Assembly (NCBI GenBank): GCA_003725745.1
Contig: RHDP01000001.1
Coordinates: 1,891,501 to 1,955,500, forward strand
DNA: 64,000 bases
Origin: Streptomyces sp. I6
GTDB lineage: Bacteria; Actinomycetota; Actinomycetes; Streptomycetales; Streptomycetaceae
Direction: 5' to 3'
The notes under the pieces were generated by a model. The model was not told the DNA's origin. It did no database searches and saw only the letters and a program-made list of their open reading frames with translations. The position numbers and the translations under genes were made by a program. The number at the start of each line of letters is the position of its first letter. The stretch's first letter is position 1. This document shows positions 7,323 to 16,639 of the stretch, piece by piece.

Positions 7323-10031
7323 TCAGCGGCTGTCGCTGCCGGAGGACCGGGCCGCCGCGCGGCCCGCCTCGAGACGGGCCACGGGGATCCGGAACGGCGA
7401 GCAGGAGACGTAGTCCAGGCCGACCTCGTGGAAGAAGTGCACCGACTCCGGGTCACCGCCGTGCTCGCCGCACACCCCGAGCTTCAGGTCCGGGCGGGTG
7501 GCCCGCCCGGCCGCCACCGCGTTGCGCACCAGCGAACCGACGCCGTCCTTGTCGATCGTCTCGAACGGGCTGACGCCGAAGATCCCCTTCTCCAGGTAGG
7601 CCGTGAAGAACGAGGCCTCCACGTCGTCCCGGCTGAAGCCCCAGACGGTCTGGGTGAGGTCGTTGGTACCGAAGGAGAAGAACTCCGCGGCCTCCGCGAT
7701 CTGACCGGCCGTCAGTGCCGCGCGAGGCAGCTCGATCATCGTGCCGAGCGCCAGTCTCAGGTCCACACCCGTGGCCGCCTCGACCTCGGCGATCACCTGC
7801 TCGGCCTCCTCGCGTACGATCTCCAGCTCCTGCACGGTGCCCACGAGCGGGATCATGATCTCGGCACGCGGGTCGCCCTTGGCGTTGCGGCGCTCCGCCG
7901 CGGCCTCCGCGATGGCCCGCACCTGCATGGTGAACAGCCCCGGGATCACCAGGCCGAGACGGACTCCGCGCAGGCCCAGCATGGGGTTCTGCTCGTGCAG
8001 CCGGTGCACCGCCTGCAGCAGGCGCAGGTCGTTCTCGTTGGCGTCCTTGCGGGCCTCGGCGAGCGCGACGCGCACCGACAGCTCGGTGATGTCCGGCAGG
8101 AACTCGTGCAGCGGCGGGTCCAGCAGCCGCACCGTCACCGGCAGCCCGTCCATCGCCTCGAACAGGTCGACGAAGTCCCTCTTCTGCAGCGGCAGCAGCG
8201 CCTTCAGCGCGTTCTCGCGCTCGTCGTCGGTGTCGGCGAGGATCAGCTTCTCGACCATCTCGCGGCGCTCGCCGAGGAACATGTGCTCCGTACGGCACAG
8301 CCCGATGCCCTGCGCGCCGAAGCGGCGGGCGCGCAGCGCGTCCTCGGCGTTGTCGGCGTTGGCCCGTACGCGCAGCCGGCGCACCCGGTCCGCGTAGGCC
8401 ATGATCCGGTGCACGGCCTGGACCAGTTCGTCGGCGTCGTCGGCACCCGCGTGCATCCGGCCCTCGAAGTACTCCACCACCGGGGACGGCACGACCGGGA
8501 CCTCACCCAGGTACACCTTGCCGGTGGAGCCGTCGATGGAGACGACGTCGCCCTCCTCCACCACCGTGCCGTTCACCGTCATCCGGCGGCGCTTGGTGTC
8601 GACCTCCAGCTCCTCGGCGCCGCAGACACAGGTCTTGCCCATACCTCGGGCGACGACGGCGGCGTGCGAGGTCTTTCCGCCCCGGGAGGTCAGGATGCCC
8701 TCGGCCGCGATCATGCCGTCGAGGTCGTCCGGGTTGGTCTCGCGGCGGATCAGGATGACCTTCTCGCCGGAGCGCGACCACTTGACCGCCGTGTAGGAGT
8801 CGAAGACGGCCTTGCCGACCGCCGCGCCCGGCGAGGCGGCGATGCCCCGGCCGAGCTTCTCGACCCGTGCGGTCTCGTCGAAGCGCGGGAACATCAGCTG
8901 CGCCAGCTGGGCGCCGGTGACGCGCTGCAGGGCCTCCGCCTCGTCGATGAGGCCCTGGTCCACGAGCTGGGTGGCGATCCGGAAGGCCGCCCCCGCGGTG
9001 CGCTTGCCGACCCGGGTCTGGAGCATCCACAGCTGGCCGCGCTCGATGGTGAACTCGATGTCGCACAGGTCCTTGTAGTGCGTCTCGAGCGTCTCCATGA
9101 TCTGCATCAGCTGGTCGTACGACTTCTTGTCGATCGACTCCAGGTCCGCCAGCGGCACGGTGTTGCGGATACCGGCCACGACGTCCTCGCCCTGCGCGTT
9201 CTGCAGGTAGTCGCCGTAGACGCCCTGGTGGCCGGAGGCCGGGTCGCGGGTGAAGGCCACACCGGTGCCGGAGTCCGGGCCGAGGTTGCCGAAGACCATG
9301 GAGCAGACGTTGACCGCGGTGCCGAGGTCGTGCGGGATGCGCTCCTGGCGGCGGTAGAGCTTCGCCCGGTCTCCGTTCCAGGAGTCGAAGACGGCCTTGA
9401 TGGCCAGGTCCATCTGCTCGCGCGGGTCCTGCGGGAAGTCGCGGCCGGTCTCCGACTTGACGATCTTCTTGAACTGCTTGACCAGCTTCTTCAGGTCGGC
9501 GGCGTCGAGGTCGGTGTCGACCGTGACCTTCTTGGCCTCCTTGGCCGCTTCCAGGGCGTCCTCGAACAGCTCGCCGTCGACCCCGAGGACCGTCTTGCCG
9601 AACATCTGGATGAGCCGGCGGTAGGAGTCCCACGCGAAGCGGTCGTCGCCCGCCTGCCGGGCGAGGCCCTCCGCGGACGTGTCGGACAGGCCGATGTTCA
9701 GGACGGTGTCCATCATGCCCGGCATGGAGAACTTGGCGCCGGAGCGAACGGACACCAGCAGCGGGTCGTCGGCCTGGCCGAGCTTCTTGCCCATGCGCTG
9801 CTCCAGCGCGTCGAGGTGCGCACTCACCTGGTCACGCAGTGCCGCGGGCTCCTCGCCGCTGTCGAGGTAGACCTTGCAGGCCTCGGTGGTGATGGTGAAG
9901 CCCGGAGGGACGGGCAGACCGAGGTTGGTCATCTCGGCGAGGTTCGCGCCCTTGCCACCGAGGAGGTCCTTGAGGTCCTTGTTGCCCTCGGTGAAGTCGT
10001 AGACGAACTTCTGATCTCTGATTTCCGACAC
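7323..10031 (-). CDS. ppdK: Pyruvate, phosphate dikinase
   Basis: A 902-residue enzyme interconverting pyruvate + ATP + Pi and phosphoenolpyruvate + AMP + PPi, so linking glycolysis and gluconeogenesis. The N-terminal nucleotide-binding domain starts KFVYDFTEGNKDLKDLLGGK. The phosphohistidine domain contains the swivelling His in RGGKTSHAAVVARGMG. The C-terminal PEP-binding barrel ends with the acid-base cysteine region GVCGEHGGDP. Length matches bacterial PPDK. GTG 10031 is chosen because the family begins there and gaggag lies 9 bases upstream; the longer open frame to 10232 is not family-like. It is monocistronic with its own terminator. Confidence 0.97.
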   Translation of the reverse strand: MSEIRDQKFVYDFTEGNKDLKDLLGGKGANLAEMTNLGLPVPPGFTITTEACKVYLDSGEEPAALRDQVSAHLDALEQRMGKKLGQADDPLLVSVRSGAKFSMPGMMDTVLNIGLSDTSAEGLARQAGDDRFAWDSYRRLIQMFGKTVLGVDGELFEDALEAAKEAKKVTVDTDLDAADLKKLVKQFKKIVKSETGRDFPQDPREQMDLAIKAVFDSWNGDRAKLYRRQERIPHDLGTAVNVCSMVFGNLGPDSGTGVAFTRDPASGHQGVYGDYLQNAQGEDVVAGIRNTVPLADLESIDKKSYDQLMQIMETLETHYKDLCDIEFTIERGQLWMLQTRVGKRTAGAAFRIATQLVDQGLIDEAEALQRVTGAQLAQLMFPRFDETARVEKLGRGIAASPGAAVGKAVFDSYTAVKWSRSGEKVILIRRETNPDDLDGMIAAEGILTSRGGKTSHAAVVARGMGKTCVCGAEELEVDTKRRRMTVNGTVVEEGDVVSIDGSTGKVYLGEVPVVPSPVVEYFEGRMHAGADDADELVQAVHRIMAYADRVRRLRVRANADNAEDALRARRFGAQGIGLCRTEHMFLGERREMVEKLILADTDDERENALKALLPLQKRDFVDLFEAMDGLPVTVRLLDPPLHEFLPDITELSVRVALAEARKDANENDLRLLQAVHRLHEQNPMLGLRGVRLGLVIPGLFTMQVRAIAEAAAERRNAKGDPRAEIMIPLVGTVQELEIVREEAEQVIAEVEAATGVDLRLALGTMIELPRAALTAGQIAEAAEFFSFGTNDLTQTVWGFSRDDVEASFFTAYLEKGIFGVSPFETIDKDGVGSLVRNAVAAGRATRPDLKLGVCGEHGGDPESVHFFHEVGLDYVSCSPFRIPVARLEAGRAAARSSGSDSR

Positions 10032-10233
10032 GGGTCTCGACTCCTCGAGGACTCGGTGGCTGCCCTGACGGCGAGGAACATACCCAGATCGAAGGAACGT
10101 GGGTACGTCCACTTGTCCGTCATTCGGCCGTAACCACCCGTCCGCCAGCAGATCGCAGGTTCCCGATCCGCAAAGCGGCACCCCGCGCATCTTCACCCCT
10201 CGAAGAGCGCTTGACCGAAAGCGGAACATCATC

Positions 10234-10245
10234 GCTCAGATGAGC
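10234..10245. promoter_or_regulatory. Palindrome GCTCAGATGAGC, candidate operator
   Basis: Near-perfect 12-bp dyad about 200 bases upstream of the ppdK start. A sister sequence (GCTCATATGAGC) lies 101 bases away. The binding protein is unknown. Confidence 0.4.
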
Positions 10246-10280
10246 AGCCTTACGGGCATCTGAGTTTACCCCTGAACACA

Positions 10281-10309
10281 GAAAGGGTGGCACGCAGTGC
10301 CACCCTTTC
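10281..10309 (-). terminator. Terminator-like hairpin between dusB and ppdK
   Basis: Perfect 12-bp arms (10281-10292 and 10298-10309) with a 5-base loop, between the dusB stop and the ppdK promoter region. It probably ends the dusB transcript. Confidence 0.75.
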
Positions 10310-10334
10310 CGAAGTCGCAGCCACCCCCAAGGGT

Positions 10335-10346
10335 GCTCATATGAGC
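10335..10346. promoter_or_regulatory. Perfect palindrome GCTCATATGAGC, candidate operator
   Basis: A perfect 12-bp palindrome that differs at one position from the copy at 10234-10245. It lies between the dusB stop and the ppdK terminator-like hairpin. Confidence 0.4.
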
Positions 10347-10455
10347 GCAACCCCTATCAGGGGTGGTGAGAATCACGCCGCCGGGAACGACCGGATCCCA
10401 TCATCCGGACCCACTCGCACCCGGATCCGGGCCGGCCTCCCGGCGCGCCGCCCGA

Positions 10456-11599
10456 TCAGCCCCCGGACGTGTCCAGCTCCGCATCCTCGCCCACACCTGC
10501 GCAGTCGTACGGATCCCTCAGCCAGCCGTCCGGGAGCACCACCCGGTTGTTCCCCGACGTACGCCCGCGCGGGCCGTCCGCACCCGACGGCCACGGCTGC
10601 TCCAGGTCCAGCATGCTCAACTGAGCGCGCAACTCCTCCAGCGACGACGTCACCGCCAGCCGTTTGCGCATCTCCGACCCGACCGCGAAGCCCTTCAGGT
10701 ACCACGCCACATGCTTACGGAAGTCGATCACGCCACGGGACTCGTCCCCGATCCACTCCCCAGCAGCCGCGCATGGCGCACCATCACCTCCGCGACCTCA
10801 CGCAGCGACGGCCGCGCACACGCTCCCGACCCGTCGAAGGCACCGACCAGGTCCCCGAACAGCCACGGCCGGCCCAGGCAGCCGCGCCCCACGACCACCC
10901 CGTCGCAGCCCGTCTCACGCATCATCCGCAGCGCGTCGTCCGCCGACCAGATGTCGCCGTTCCCCAGCACCGGGATCTCCGGCACGTGCTCCTTCAGCCG
11001 GGCGATCGCGTCCCAGTCCGCCGTGCCGCCGTAGTGCTGGGCCGCCGTACGCCCATGCAGGGCGATCGCCGTGACACCCTCCTCGACCGCGATCCGCCCC
11101 GCGTCGAGATAGGTGATGTGACCGTCGTCGATTCCCTTGCGCATCTTCATCGTGACCGGCAGGCCCCCGCGTTCCCGACCGCCTCACCGAGGATCGCCCG
11201 CAGCAGGTTCCGCTTGTACGGAAGCGCCGAGCCGCCCCCCTTGCGGGTCACCTTGGGCACCGGGCAGCCGAAGTTCAGATCGATGTGGTCGGCCAGGTCC
11301 TCGTCCACGATCATGCGGACGGCCTTGCCTACCGTGACCGGGTCCACGCCGTACAACTGGATCGAACGCGGCCGCTCCGACGTGTCGAAGTGGATGAGCT
11401 GCATCGTCTTCTCATTGCGCTCGACGAGCGCCCGCGTCGTGATCATCTCGCTGACGAACAGTCCCTTGCCCCCGCTGAACTCGCGGCAGAGGGTACGGAA
11501 CGGCGCGTTGGTGATACCGGCCATGGGCGCGAGCACCACCGGGGGCTGCACGGCATGCGGGCCGATGGACAGCGTCGGGGACTGAGCGAGCGTGGTCAT
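10456..11599 (-). CDS. dusB: tRNA-dihydrouridine synthase (two apparent frameshifts)
   Basis: An FMN-dependent enzyme that reduces specific uridines in tRNA to dihydrouridine. Family landmarks appear in order: LAPMAGITNAPFRTLC near the start, the catalytic cysteine in NFGCPVPKV, HGRTAAQHY, GNGDIWS, and GVVVGRGCLGRPWLF in the phosphate-binding end. They fall in three frames. One base is missing in a C5 run at 11164-11168 and one in a C4 run at 10758-10761 (plus-strand view). Restoring one base at each gives a normal protein of about 380 residues. ATG 11599 (MTTLAQSP) is the family start. The frameshifts are most likely sequence errors. Confidence 0.93.
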
Positions 11600-11729
11600 C
11601 CGCCCATTGTCGCGCACTGTCACATCGATGAGTGAGACGCACCATCCCTGCCCTGCCGCCTGCCCGGGGGCAGCTCGCCCGGTCGGCGCGGGTCCGACGC
11701 GCACACCGGCGTCGGTCCGGTCCCAGGGA

Positions 11730-11855
11730 GCCGGTCCCAGGGGTCCGGCTTCAGGGGTCCGGCTTCAGGGAGCCCATCCCGGGCTCCCGGCCTCAGGGGG
11801 CCGATCCCGGGGAGCCGGCCTCAGGGGGCCGATCCCGGGGAGCCGGCCTCAGGCG
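11730..11855. repeat. Tandem repeat, 28-bp unit
   Basis: Two identical 28-bp copies (11791-11818 and 11819-11846), flanked by diverged partial copies of the same ggagccggcctcaggg theme. The array runs into the 3' end of the DUF6158-type gene. Confidence 0.8.
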
Positions 11856-12093
11856 TCGCCACACGTCCGGGCCCTCGCGCCCTCCCGGGTCCTGCCCCGC
11901 AACGTGGCGCGCCGGGGTGGCGGCGGAGGTACTCGGCCTCGAGGGCGCCCATCCGGGAGGTGTGGGTCTCCAGGGCGTCGTCGGAGCCGTACAGCAGGGT
12001 CTCGTGGCGAGTGCGGTGGATGGCCTCCAGCTCCTTCAGCAGCTGCCCGTCCTCCAGCCGCTCCGGCGGCACTCCGCGATCCTGCTCCGCCAT
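11821..12093 (-). CDS. Small conserved Streptomyces protein, DUF6158-like
   Basis: A 90-residue acidic/basic helical protein. The conserved core is EDGQLLKELEAIHRTRHETLL followed by LEAEYLRRHP, which I recognise from small DUF6158-type actinomycete proteins of unknown function. ATG 12093 follows a good ggaggtgtgtgac. The tail after YLRRHPGAP is Gly/Arg/Pro-rich and overlaps the 28-bp repeat array. One extra base near 11896 would give a different, more charged end (GRTREGARAR). The printed C-terminus may therefore be a frameshift artefact. Confidence 0.7.
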   Translation of the reverse strand: MAEQDRGVPPERLEDGQLLKELEAIHRTRHETLLYGSDDALETHTSRMGALEAEYLRRHPGAPRCGAGPGRARGPGRVATPEAGSPGSAP

Positions 12094-12208
12094 GTCACAC
12101 ACCTCCGGTAGGTACGCCCCTTCCATCATGGCCCCGGATCGGGCGACCGCATCCGAAGCCGGAAGTGCCCGGACCGCCAGCCGGTCCGGGCACTTCGGCG
12201 TGAGGATG

Positions 12209-12424
12209 TCAGTCCTGTGCGCCGCTCTCGTCCCGGGACGCCTCGCCAGGGGCGTCCGGGGTGTGCTGAGCGCGCTCACGCATCCTGCGCAGGAGCTCCT
12301 GCTTCTGCTCGGCGGCCACCCGGCGGTCCGTCTGGCCCGCCGGTCCGTCGCCTCGCTGGTCGGCGCGGGACAGCTTTCTGCGCTGCCCGCCCACGCCGAG
12401 GAGGTTGTTGCGGCCCTTGGCCAC
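12209..12424 (-). CDS. Small conserved Streptomyces protein, DUF6243-like
   Basis: A 71-residue, highly charged, probably disordered protein starting AKGRNNLLGVGGQRRKLSRA and containing AAEQKQELLRRMRERA. I recognise this pattern from DUF6243-type proteins restricted to actinomycetes; the function is unknown. The start is GTG 12424, behind gggagaaccccc. It points away from the aldo/keto reductase, so the 280 bases between them hold divergent promoters. Confidence 0.78.
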   Translation of the reverse strand: MAKGRNNLLGVGGQRRKLSRADQRGDGPAGQTDRRVAAEQKQELLRRMRERAQHTPDAPGEASRDESGAQD

Positions 12425-12630
12425 GGGGGTTCTCCCATCGTGGTGAGAAGTGGTCTGGAGGTCAGCTTGCGGGGGCGGGGCATGCCCGCCGCACTCTCAC
12501 TCGTAGATCTGGATGAAGGAGGACATGCGGCGACGGTAGCGGGCCGGGCCTGGTCGAACACCTGGTTTTCCGGCCCGGATCGGGGCGGTGCACGCCGGTG
12601 TCGACAAACGATGGCCGACAAATGACGACT

Positions 12631-12650
12631 GACAGATTTTGAAATCTGTC
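12631..12650. promoter_or_regulatory. Perfect inverted repeat, candidate operator for the aldo/keto reductase
   Basis: GACAGATTT-TG-AAATCTGTC: 9-bp perfect arms 57 bases upstream of the reductase start, in an unusually AT-rich patch. Size and symmetry suit a dimeric regulator. The TetR protein encoded just downstream is the obvious candidate. Confidence 0.6.
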
Positions 12651-12707
12651 ATCTGTAATGCCATAGTTGTCATCGTCAGAGATCCACCTCTCCGAGGAGT
12701 CCCTCTC

Positions 12708-13819
12708 ATGACCTCCGCCAGCTCCCCCAGCTCCCCCAGCTCCCCCTCCTCGCCCAGTGCTCGCACCGCATCAACCGGCAGCCCCGCCCCTTCAGCGCCT
12801 CCGGCACCCCGCCCCGTCCCCAACCGCTCCCTCGGAACCACCGGCCCCGCGTCTCAGCCATCGGGCTGGGCGCCATGGGCATGTCGGCGCTCTACGGTGA
12901 CGCCGATCGCCCGGAGTCGATCGCGACGATCCACGCCGCCCTCGACGCCGGCGTCACACTGATCGACACGGGCGACTTCTACGGCATGGGCCACAACGAG
13001 CTGCTGATCCGCGAGGCACTGCGTGCCGCTCCGGCGGGCAGCCGTGAGAAGGCGCTGATCAGTGTGAAGTTCGGGGCACTGCGCGACCCGGAAGGCGGCT
13101 GGTCCGGCTACGACGGCCGCCCGGCCGCGGTGAGGAACTTCGCCGCGTACTCACTCCAGCGGCTGGGTACCGACCACATCGACGTCTACCGGATCGCCCG
13201 TGTCGACCCCGATGTGCCGATCGAGGAGACGATCGGCGCGATCGCCGAGCTGGTCGAGGCAGGCCGTGTCCGGCACATCGGCCTGTCCGAAGTCGGTGCC
13301 GAGACACTCCGCCGCGCGGCGTCGGTCGCCCCGATCAGCGATCTGCAGATCGAGTACTCGCTGATCTCCCGCGGCATCGAGGACGCGATCCTGCCCGCGG
13401 CGCGTGAGCTGGGCATCGGTGTCACGGCGTACGGGGTGCTGTCCCGCGGCCTGATCTCCGGGCATTTCGGCGCCGACCGGAAACTGGCGGCAGACGACTT
13501 CCGGGGTATGAGCCCTCGCTTCCAGGGCGGCAATCTGCGCCACAACCTCGGGCTCGTCGAGCGGCTGCGCGGGATCGCCGGGCAGAAGGGGGTTTCGATC
13601 GCCCAGTTGGCGATCGCCTGGGTGCTGTCGCGTGGCGAGGACGTCGTTCCGCTGGTGGGTGCGCGGCGCCGGGACCGGCTGGCGGAGGCGCTGGGTGCCC
13701 TGGACGTGACGTTCGGCGGGGACGAGCTCGCGGAGATCGAGCGGGCGGTTCCGCGTGGAGCGGCCGCGGGTGAGCGATACCCGGCGCCGCAGATGGCACA
13801 TCTCGACAGCGAGCGCTGA
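12708..13819 (+). CDS. Aldo/keto reductase (one apparent frameshift)
   Basis: An NADPH-dependent (beta/alpha)8-barrel oxidoreductase. The barrel begins GLGAMGMSALYGDADRPES. The catalytic Asp and Tyr appear in LIDTGDFYGMG and the sequence continues through the usual AQLAIAWVLSRG near the C-terminus. The first 45 residues lie in another frame. Adding one C in the C4 run at 12845-12848 joins RSLGTTGP to RVSAIGLGAMG, as in the family. ATG 12708 gives a Ser/Pro-rich leader of about 35 residues, so GTG 12816 is an alternative start. The substrate is unknown. A strong operator-like palindrome lies upstream and a TetR gene follows. Confidence 0.88.
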
Positions 13820-14010
13820 GGTGCGGCGGCGGGCGCCGTCCGGAGCGGCGGCACGGGGTGCCGGCTGACGGGGGACGTCCCTTTCGGCCGGGCCCCGCAG
13901 GTGCAGCGGACGCCGACCGTGCCGTTCCCGGCCGCCGTGCCGCCTGTAACGGCCGGGTCGGCTCGGCGGCCGCCCTGGTCGTGTCGGTGGGGGGCGGTAC
14001 CGTCGGTGCC

Positions 14011-14598
14011 ATGTCCACCACGGAGACCCTGAGCGCCGACCGCATCCTCGAGGCGACCGAGGAGGTGCTGCGCCGTTTCGGCCCGTCCAAGGCGACGGTC
14101 GTCGATGTGGCCCGCGCCCTCGGGGTGAGTCATGGCAGTGTGTATCGGCACTTCCGCACGAAGGCGGCGCTGCGTGAGGCCGTGACGGCTCGCTGGCTGG
14201 GCCGTACCGAGGAGTTGCTGTCGGGGATCACGGAGGGGCCTGCGGGTTCTGCGGAGGAGAAGCTGCGGTCGTGGCTGTCGTGTCTGTTCGAGGCGAAGCG
14301 CCACAAGGCGGGTGACGATCCGGAGCTGTTCGCCACTTACGCGGTGCTGATCACGGAGGCCAGTGGCGTGGTGGACGAGCATCTGGTGGTGCTGGTCAGC
14401 CAACTGACGCGGATCATCGAACAGGGTGTGCGCGGCGGGGAGTTCGAGGCCGCGGCTCCGGTGTCGGTCGCGCAGGCGGTGTTCGACGCCACGGCGCGTT
14501 TCCACGATCCGGTGTTCGCGCGGGAGTGGCGGAGGCCGGCGATCGACGACGAGTTCCGCGCGGTGTGCGAGTTGCTGCTGCGGGGTCTGCGTGCCTGA
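14011..14598 (+). CDS. TetR family transcriptional regulator
   Basis: A 195-residue repressor-type protein. The N-terminal TetR helix-turn-helix is clear (RILEATEEVLRRFG... VVDVARALGVSHGSVYRHFRTKAAL, residues ~8-55). It is followed by a helical ligand-binding domain (EAKRHKAGDDPELFATYAVLI). ATG 14011 (MSTTETLSAD) begins just before the HTH; the upstream open frame is spurious. It lies 190 bases downstream of the aldo/keto reductase on the same strand. It plausibly controls that gene through the palindrome at 12631-12650. The ligand is unknown. Confidence 0.9.
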   Translation: MSTTETLSADRILEATEEVLRRFGPSKATVVDVARALGVSHGSVYRHFRTKAALREAVTARWLGRTEELLSGITEGPAGSAEEKLRSWLSCLFEAKRHKAGDDPELFATYAVLITEASGVVDEHLVVLVSQLTRIIEQGVRGGEFEAAAPVSVAQAVFDATARFHDPVFAREWRRPAIDDEFRAVCELLLRGLRA

Positions 14599-14841
14599 CC
14601 GGATCGTTCGCCGTGGCCCGGTCGCTCACCCGGCGCGCGCAGGTGTCGCGGATGAGTGTTCTCTGCACGCCTGCTTTCCGTACGCGGACGGTGTGTGCCG
14701 GTCCGTGCCGGTCCCGTCTGCCGACTTTGCCGGTCCCGGCTGCTGACCTTGCTGGCGCTGCTGACCTTGCTGGCGCTGGCGCTGGGCGGCATGGTGTGCC
14801 TTCTCCGCCGGCGGTCGACGAGTGGGCCCGGTATGCGTGGA
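14599..14841. other. Intergenic region, no gene seen
   Basis: About 240 bases with a ctgctgaccttgctggcg direct repeat (14738-14780). The repeat reads as leucine-rich in one frame but has no credible start or family resemblance. Confidence 0.5.
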
Positions 14842-14873
14842 GGCCCCCGGTTCCGTACCCGGAACCGGGGGCC
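14842..14873. terminator. Terminator hairpin at the end of glyS
   Basis: Perfect 13-bp arms (14842-14854 and 14861-14873) with a 6-base loop, 24 bases beyond the glyS stop. It may also stop transcripts from the TetR side. Confidence 0.85.
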
Positions 14874-14896
14874 TGCCGCCGTCGTGACGGTGACCG

Positions 14897-16278
14897 TCAG
14901 CAGCCGAGGAGGCGGGTGGCGAGGTAGCCCTGGATCTGGTCCAGGGAGACGCGCTCCTGCTTCATGGTGTCGCGCTCGCGGACGGTGACGGCGTTGTCGT
15001 CGAGGGTGTCGAAGTCGACGGTGACGCAGTAGGGGGTGCCGATCTCGTCCTGGCGGCGGTAGCGGCGGCCGATGGCGCCGGCGTCGTCGAACTCGATGTT
15101 CCAGTTCTGCCGGAGGTCGGCGGCGAGGCCCTTGGCCTTCGGGAGAGCTGGGGGTTGCGGGACAGCGGCAGGACCGCGACCTTCACCGGGGCGAGGCGGT
15201 GGTCGAGGCGCAGGACGGTGCGCTTCTCCATGACGCCCTTGGCGTTGGGGGCTTCGTCCTCGTTGTAGCCGTCGAGGAGGAAGGCGAGCATGGTGCGGCC
15301 GACGCCGGCGGCGGGCTCGATGACGTACGGGGTCCAGCGCTCGCCGGCTTCCTGGTCGAAGTACGACAGGTCGGTGCCGGAGGCCTTGGAGTGGGCGCCG
15401 AGGTCGTAGTCCGTGCGGTTGGCGACGCCTTCGAGCTCGCCCCATTCGCTGCCGCCGAACTGGAAGCGGTACTCGATGTCGGCGGTGCGCTTGGAGTAGT
15501 GGGAGAGCTTCTCCTTGGGGTGCTCGTACCAGCGCATGTTCTCCTCACGGAGTCCGAGGCCGGTGTACCAGTTCCAGCGCTGCTCCATCCAGTACTCGTG
15601 CCACTTCTCGTCCTCGCCGGGCTTGACGAAGAACTCCATCTCCATCTGCTCGAACTCGCGGGTGCGGAAGATGAAGTTGCCGGGGGTGATCTCGTTGCGG
15701 AAGGACTTGCCGACCTGGGCGATGCCGAAGGGCGGCTTGCGGCGGGAGGTCTGCTGGACCTGGGCGAAGTTGGTGAAGATGCCCTGGGCGGTCTCGGGGC
15801 GCAGATAGGCGACGGAGCCGGAGTCCTGGGTGGGGCCGAGGTGGGTGGAGAGGAGGCCGGAGAACTGCTTGGGCTCGGTGAACTGGCCCTTGGTGCCGCA
15901 GTGGGGGCAGTTGATGTCGCTCAGGCCGTTGGCGGGGGTGCGGCCGTGCTTCTCCTCGTAGGCCTCTTCGAGGTGGTCGGCGCGGAAGCGCTTGTGGCAG
16001 GAGGTGCACTCGGTGAGCGGGTCGGTGAAGGTGGCGACGTGGCCGGAGGCCTCCCAGACCTCGGTCGCCAGGATCACCGACGAGTCGATACCGACGACGT
16101 CCTCGCGCGAGGTGACCATGTAGCGCCACCACTGGCGCTTGATGTTCTCCTTGAGTTCGGTGCCCAGCGGTCCGTAGTCCCAGGCGGCGCGCTGGCCGCC
16201 GTAGATCTCGCTGCTGGGGTAGACGAACCCACGGCGCTTGCTCAGGTTGACGATCGTGTCGATCTTGTCGGCGGCCAC
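14897..16278 (-). CDS. glyS: Glycyl-tRNA synthetase, single-chain dimeric type (one apparent frameshift)
   Basis: The class II synthetase that charges tRNA-Gly. The N-terminus is [21 protein letters not shown] zinc-binding insertion shows CTSCHKRF and CPHCGTKG. Motif 2 contains [17 protein letters not shown]. The anticodon-binding domain ends [14 protein letters not shown]. The last ~85 residues are out of frame: one base is missing at 15141-15143, and adding it joins LSRNPQLS to [12 protein letters not shown]. This is expected to be an essential gene, so the shift must be an error or be otherwise compensated. Length (about 460) matches the actinobacterial enzyme. It is divergent from znuA. 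Confidence 0.96.
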
Positions 16279-16602
16279 GGTGCTCTCTTCATTACGACGA
16301 CGAAGTGCGAATGCTTCAGATTACCGGCGCCCGTACCCCCTGTATCAAATCGGTTCGCCTCCTCGTTCGGGGAAGGGGCGGGGCTCGGGACATGGCGCCG
16401 GATGCGGGGGATGCCGGTGTCCGTCGGGTCCGGCTCCCCGTGTATGCGGGTGCGGGTGCGGGTGCGGTGAAGGTAACAAGTGACGGGTGACGGGTGACGG
16501 GTTGCGCACGCTCCGTCGCCTCCGCGGGGGAGGGCGGGTTGGGCCGCACCGAGGAGGAAACGGGGCTGGCGGTCGTCGTTCGATCGCAACCGATGATTCA
16601 AT
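16279..16602. other. Divergent promoter region between glyS and znuA
   Basis: About 325 bases. It includes two microrepeats: (gggtgc)n at 16447-16467 and three copies of gtgacgg at 16481-16501. No gene was identified. The distal end passes into the Zur boxes. Confidence 0.5.
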
Positions 16603-16617
16603 TGACAATCGTTTCCA
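16603..16617. promoter_or_regulatory. Zur box 1 upstream of znuA
   Basis: TGACAATCGTTTCCA, close to the Streptomyces zinc-uptake-regulator consensus (TGAAAATGATTTTCA-like 15-bp palindrome). It sits 22 bases before the znuA ATG. Confidence 0.85.
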
Positions 16618-16624
16618 CATTTGT

Positions 16625-16639
16625 TGAAAATGAGTGTCA
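16625..16639. promoter_or_regulatory. Zur box 2 overlapping the znuA start codon
   Basis: TGAAAATGAGTGTCA, a second consensus-like 15-mer starting 22 bases after the first box. Its last base is the A of the znuA ATG, so bound Zur would sit on the transcription and translation start. Confidence 0.85.

Larger units (their letters stand above)
10032..10455. other. ppdK upstream region with several symmetric elements
   Basis: About 425 bases between ppdK and the end of dusB. It holds two related palindromes (10234-10245 and 10335-10346), a hairpin (10281-10309) and a small cccct/agggg hairpin (10351-10364), each listed or discussed separately. There is no credible ORF. Confidence 0.6.

Noticed and set aside
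7011..10133. A 1040-residue open frame on the plus strand
   Set aside because: It is the antisense of ppdK. High GC leaves long stop-free frames opposite real genes, and its product (Leu/Arg/Asp/His-rich) resembles no family.
14656..14988. Possible small leucine-rich membrane protein
   Set aside because: The hydrophobic stretch comes from a ctgctgacc-type direct repeat. The frame continues into the antisense end of glyS and has no ribosome-binding site.
14897..16278. glyS as a pseudogene
   Set aside because: A glycyl-tRNA synthetase is indispensable, the break is a single-base loss in a C run, and the same type of break occurs in era, lepA and dnaJ. A sequencing error is far more likely.
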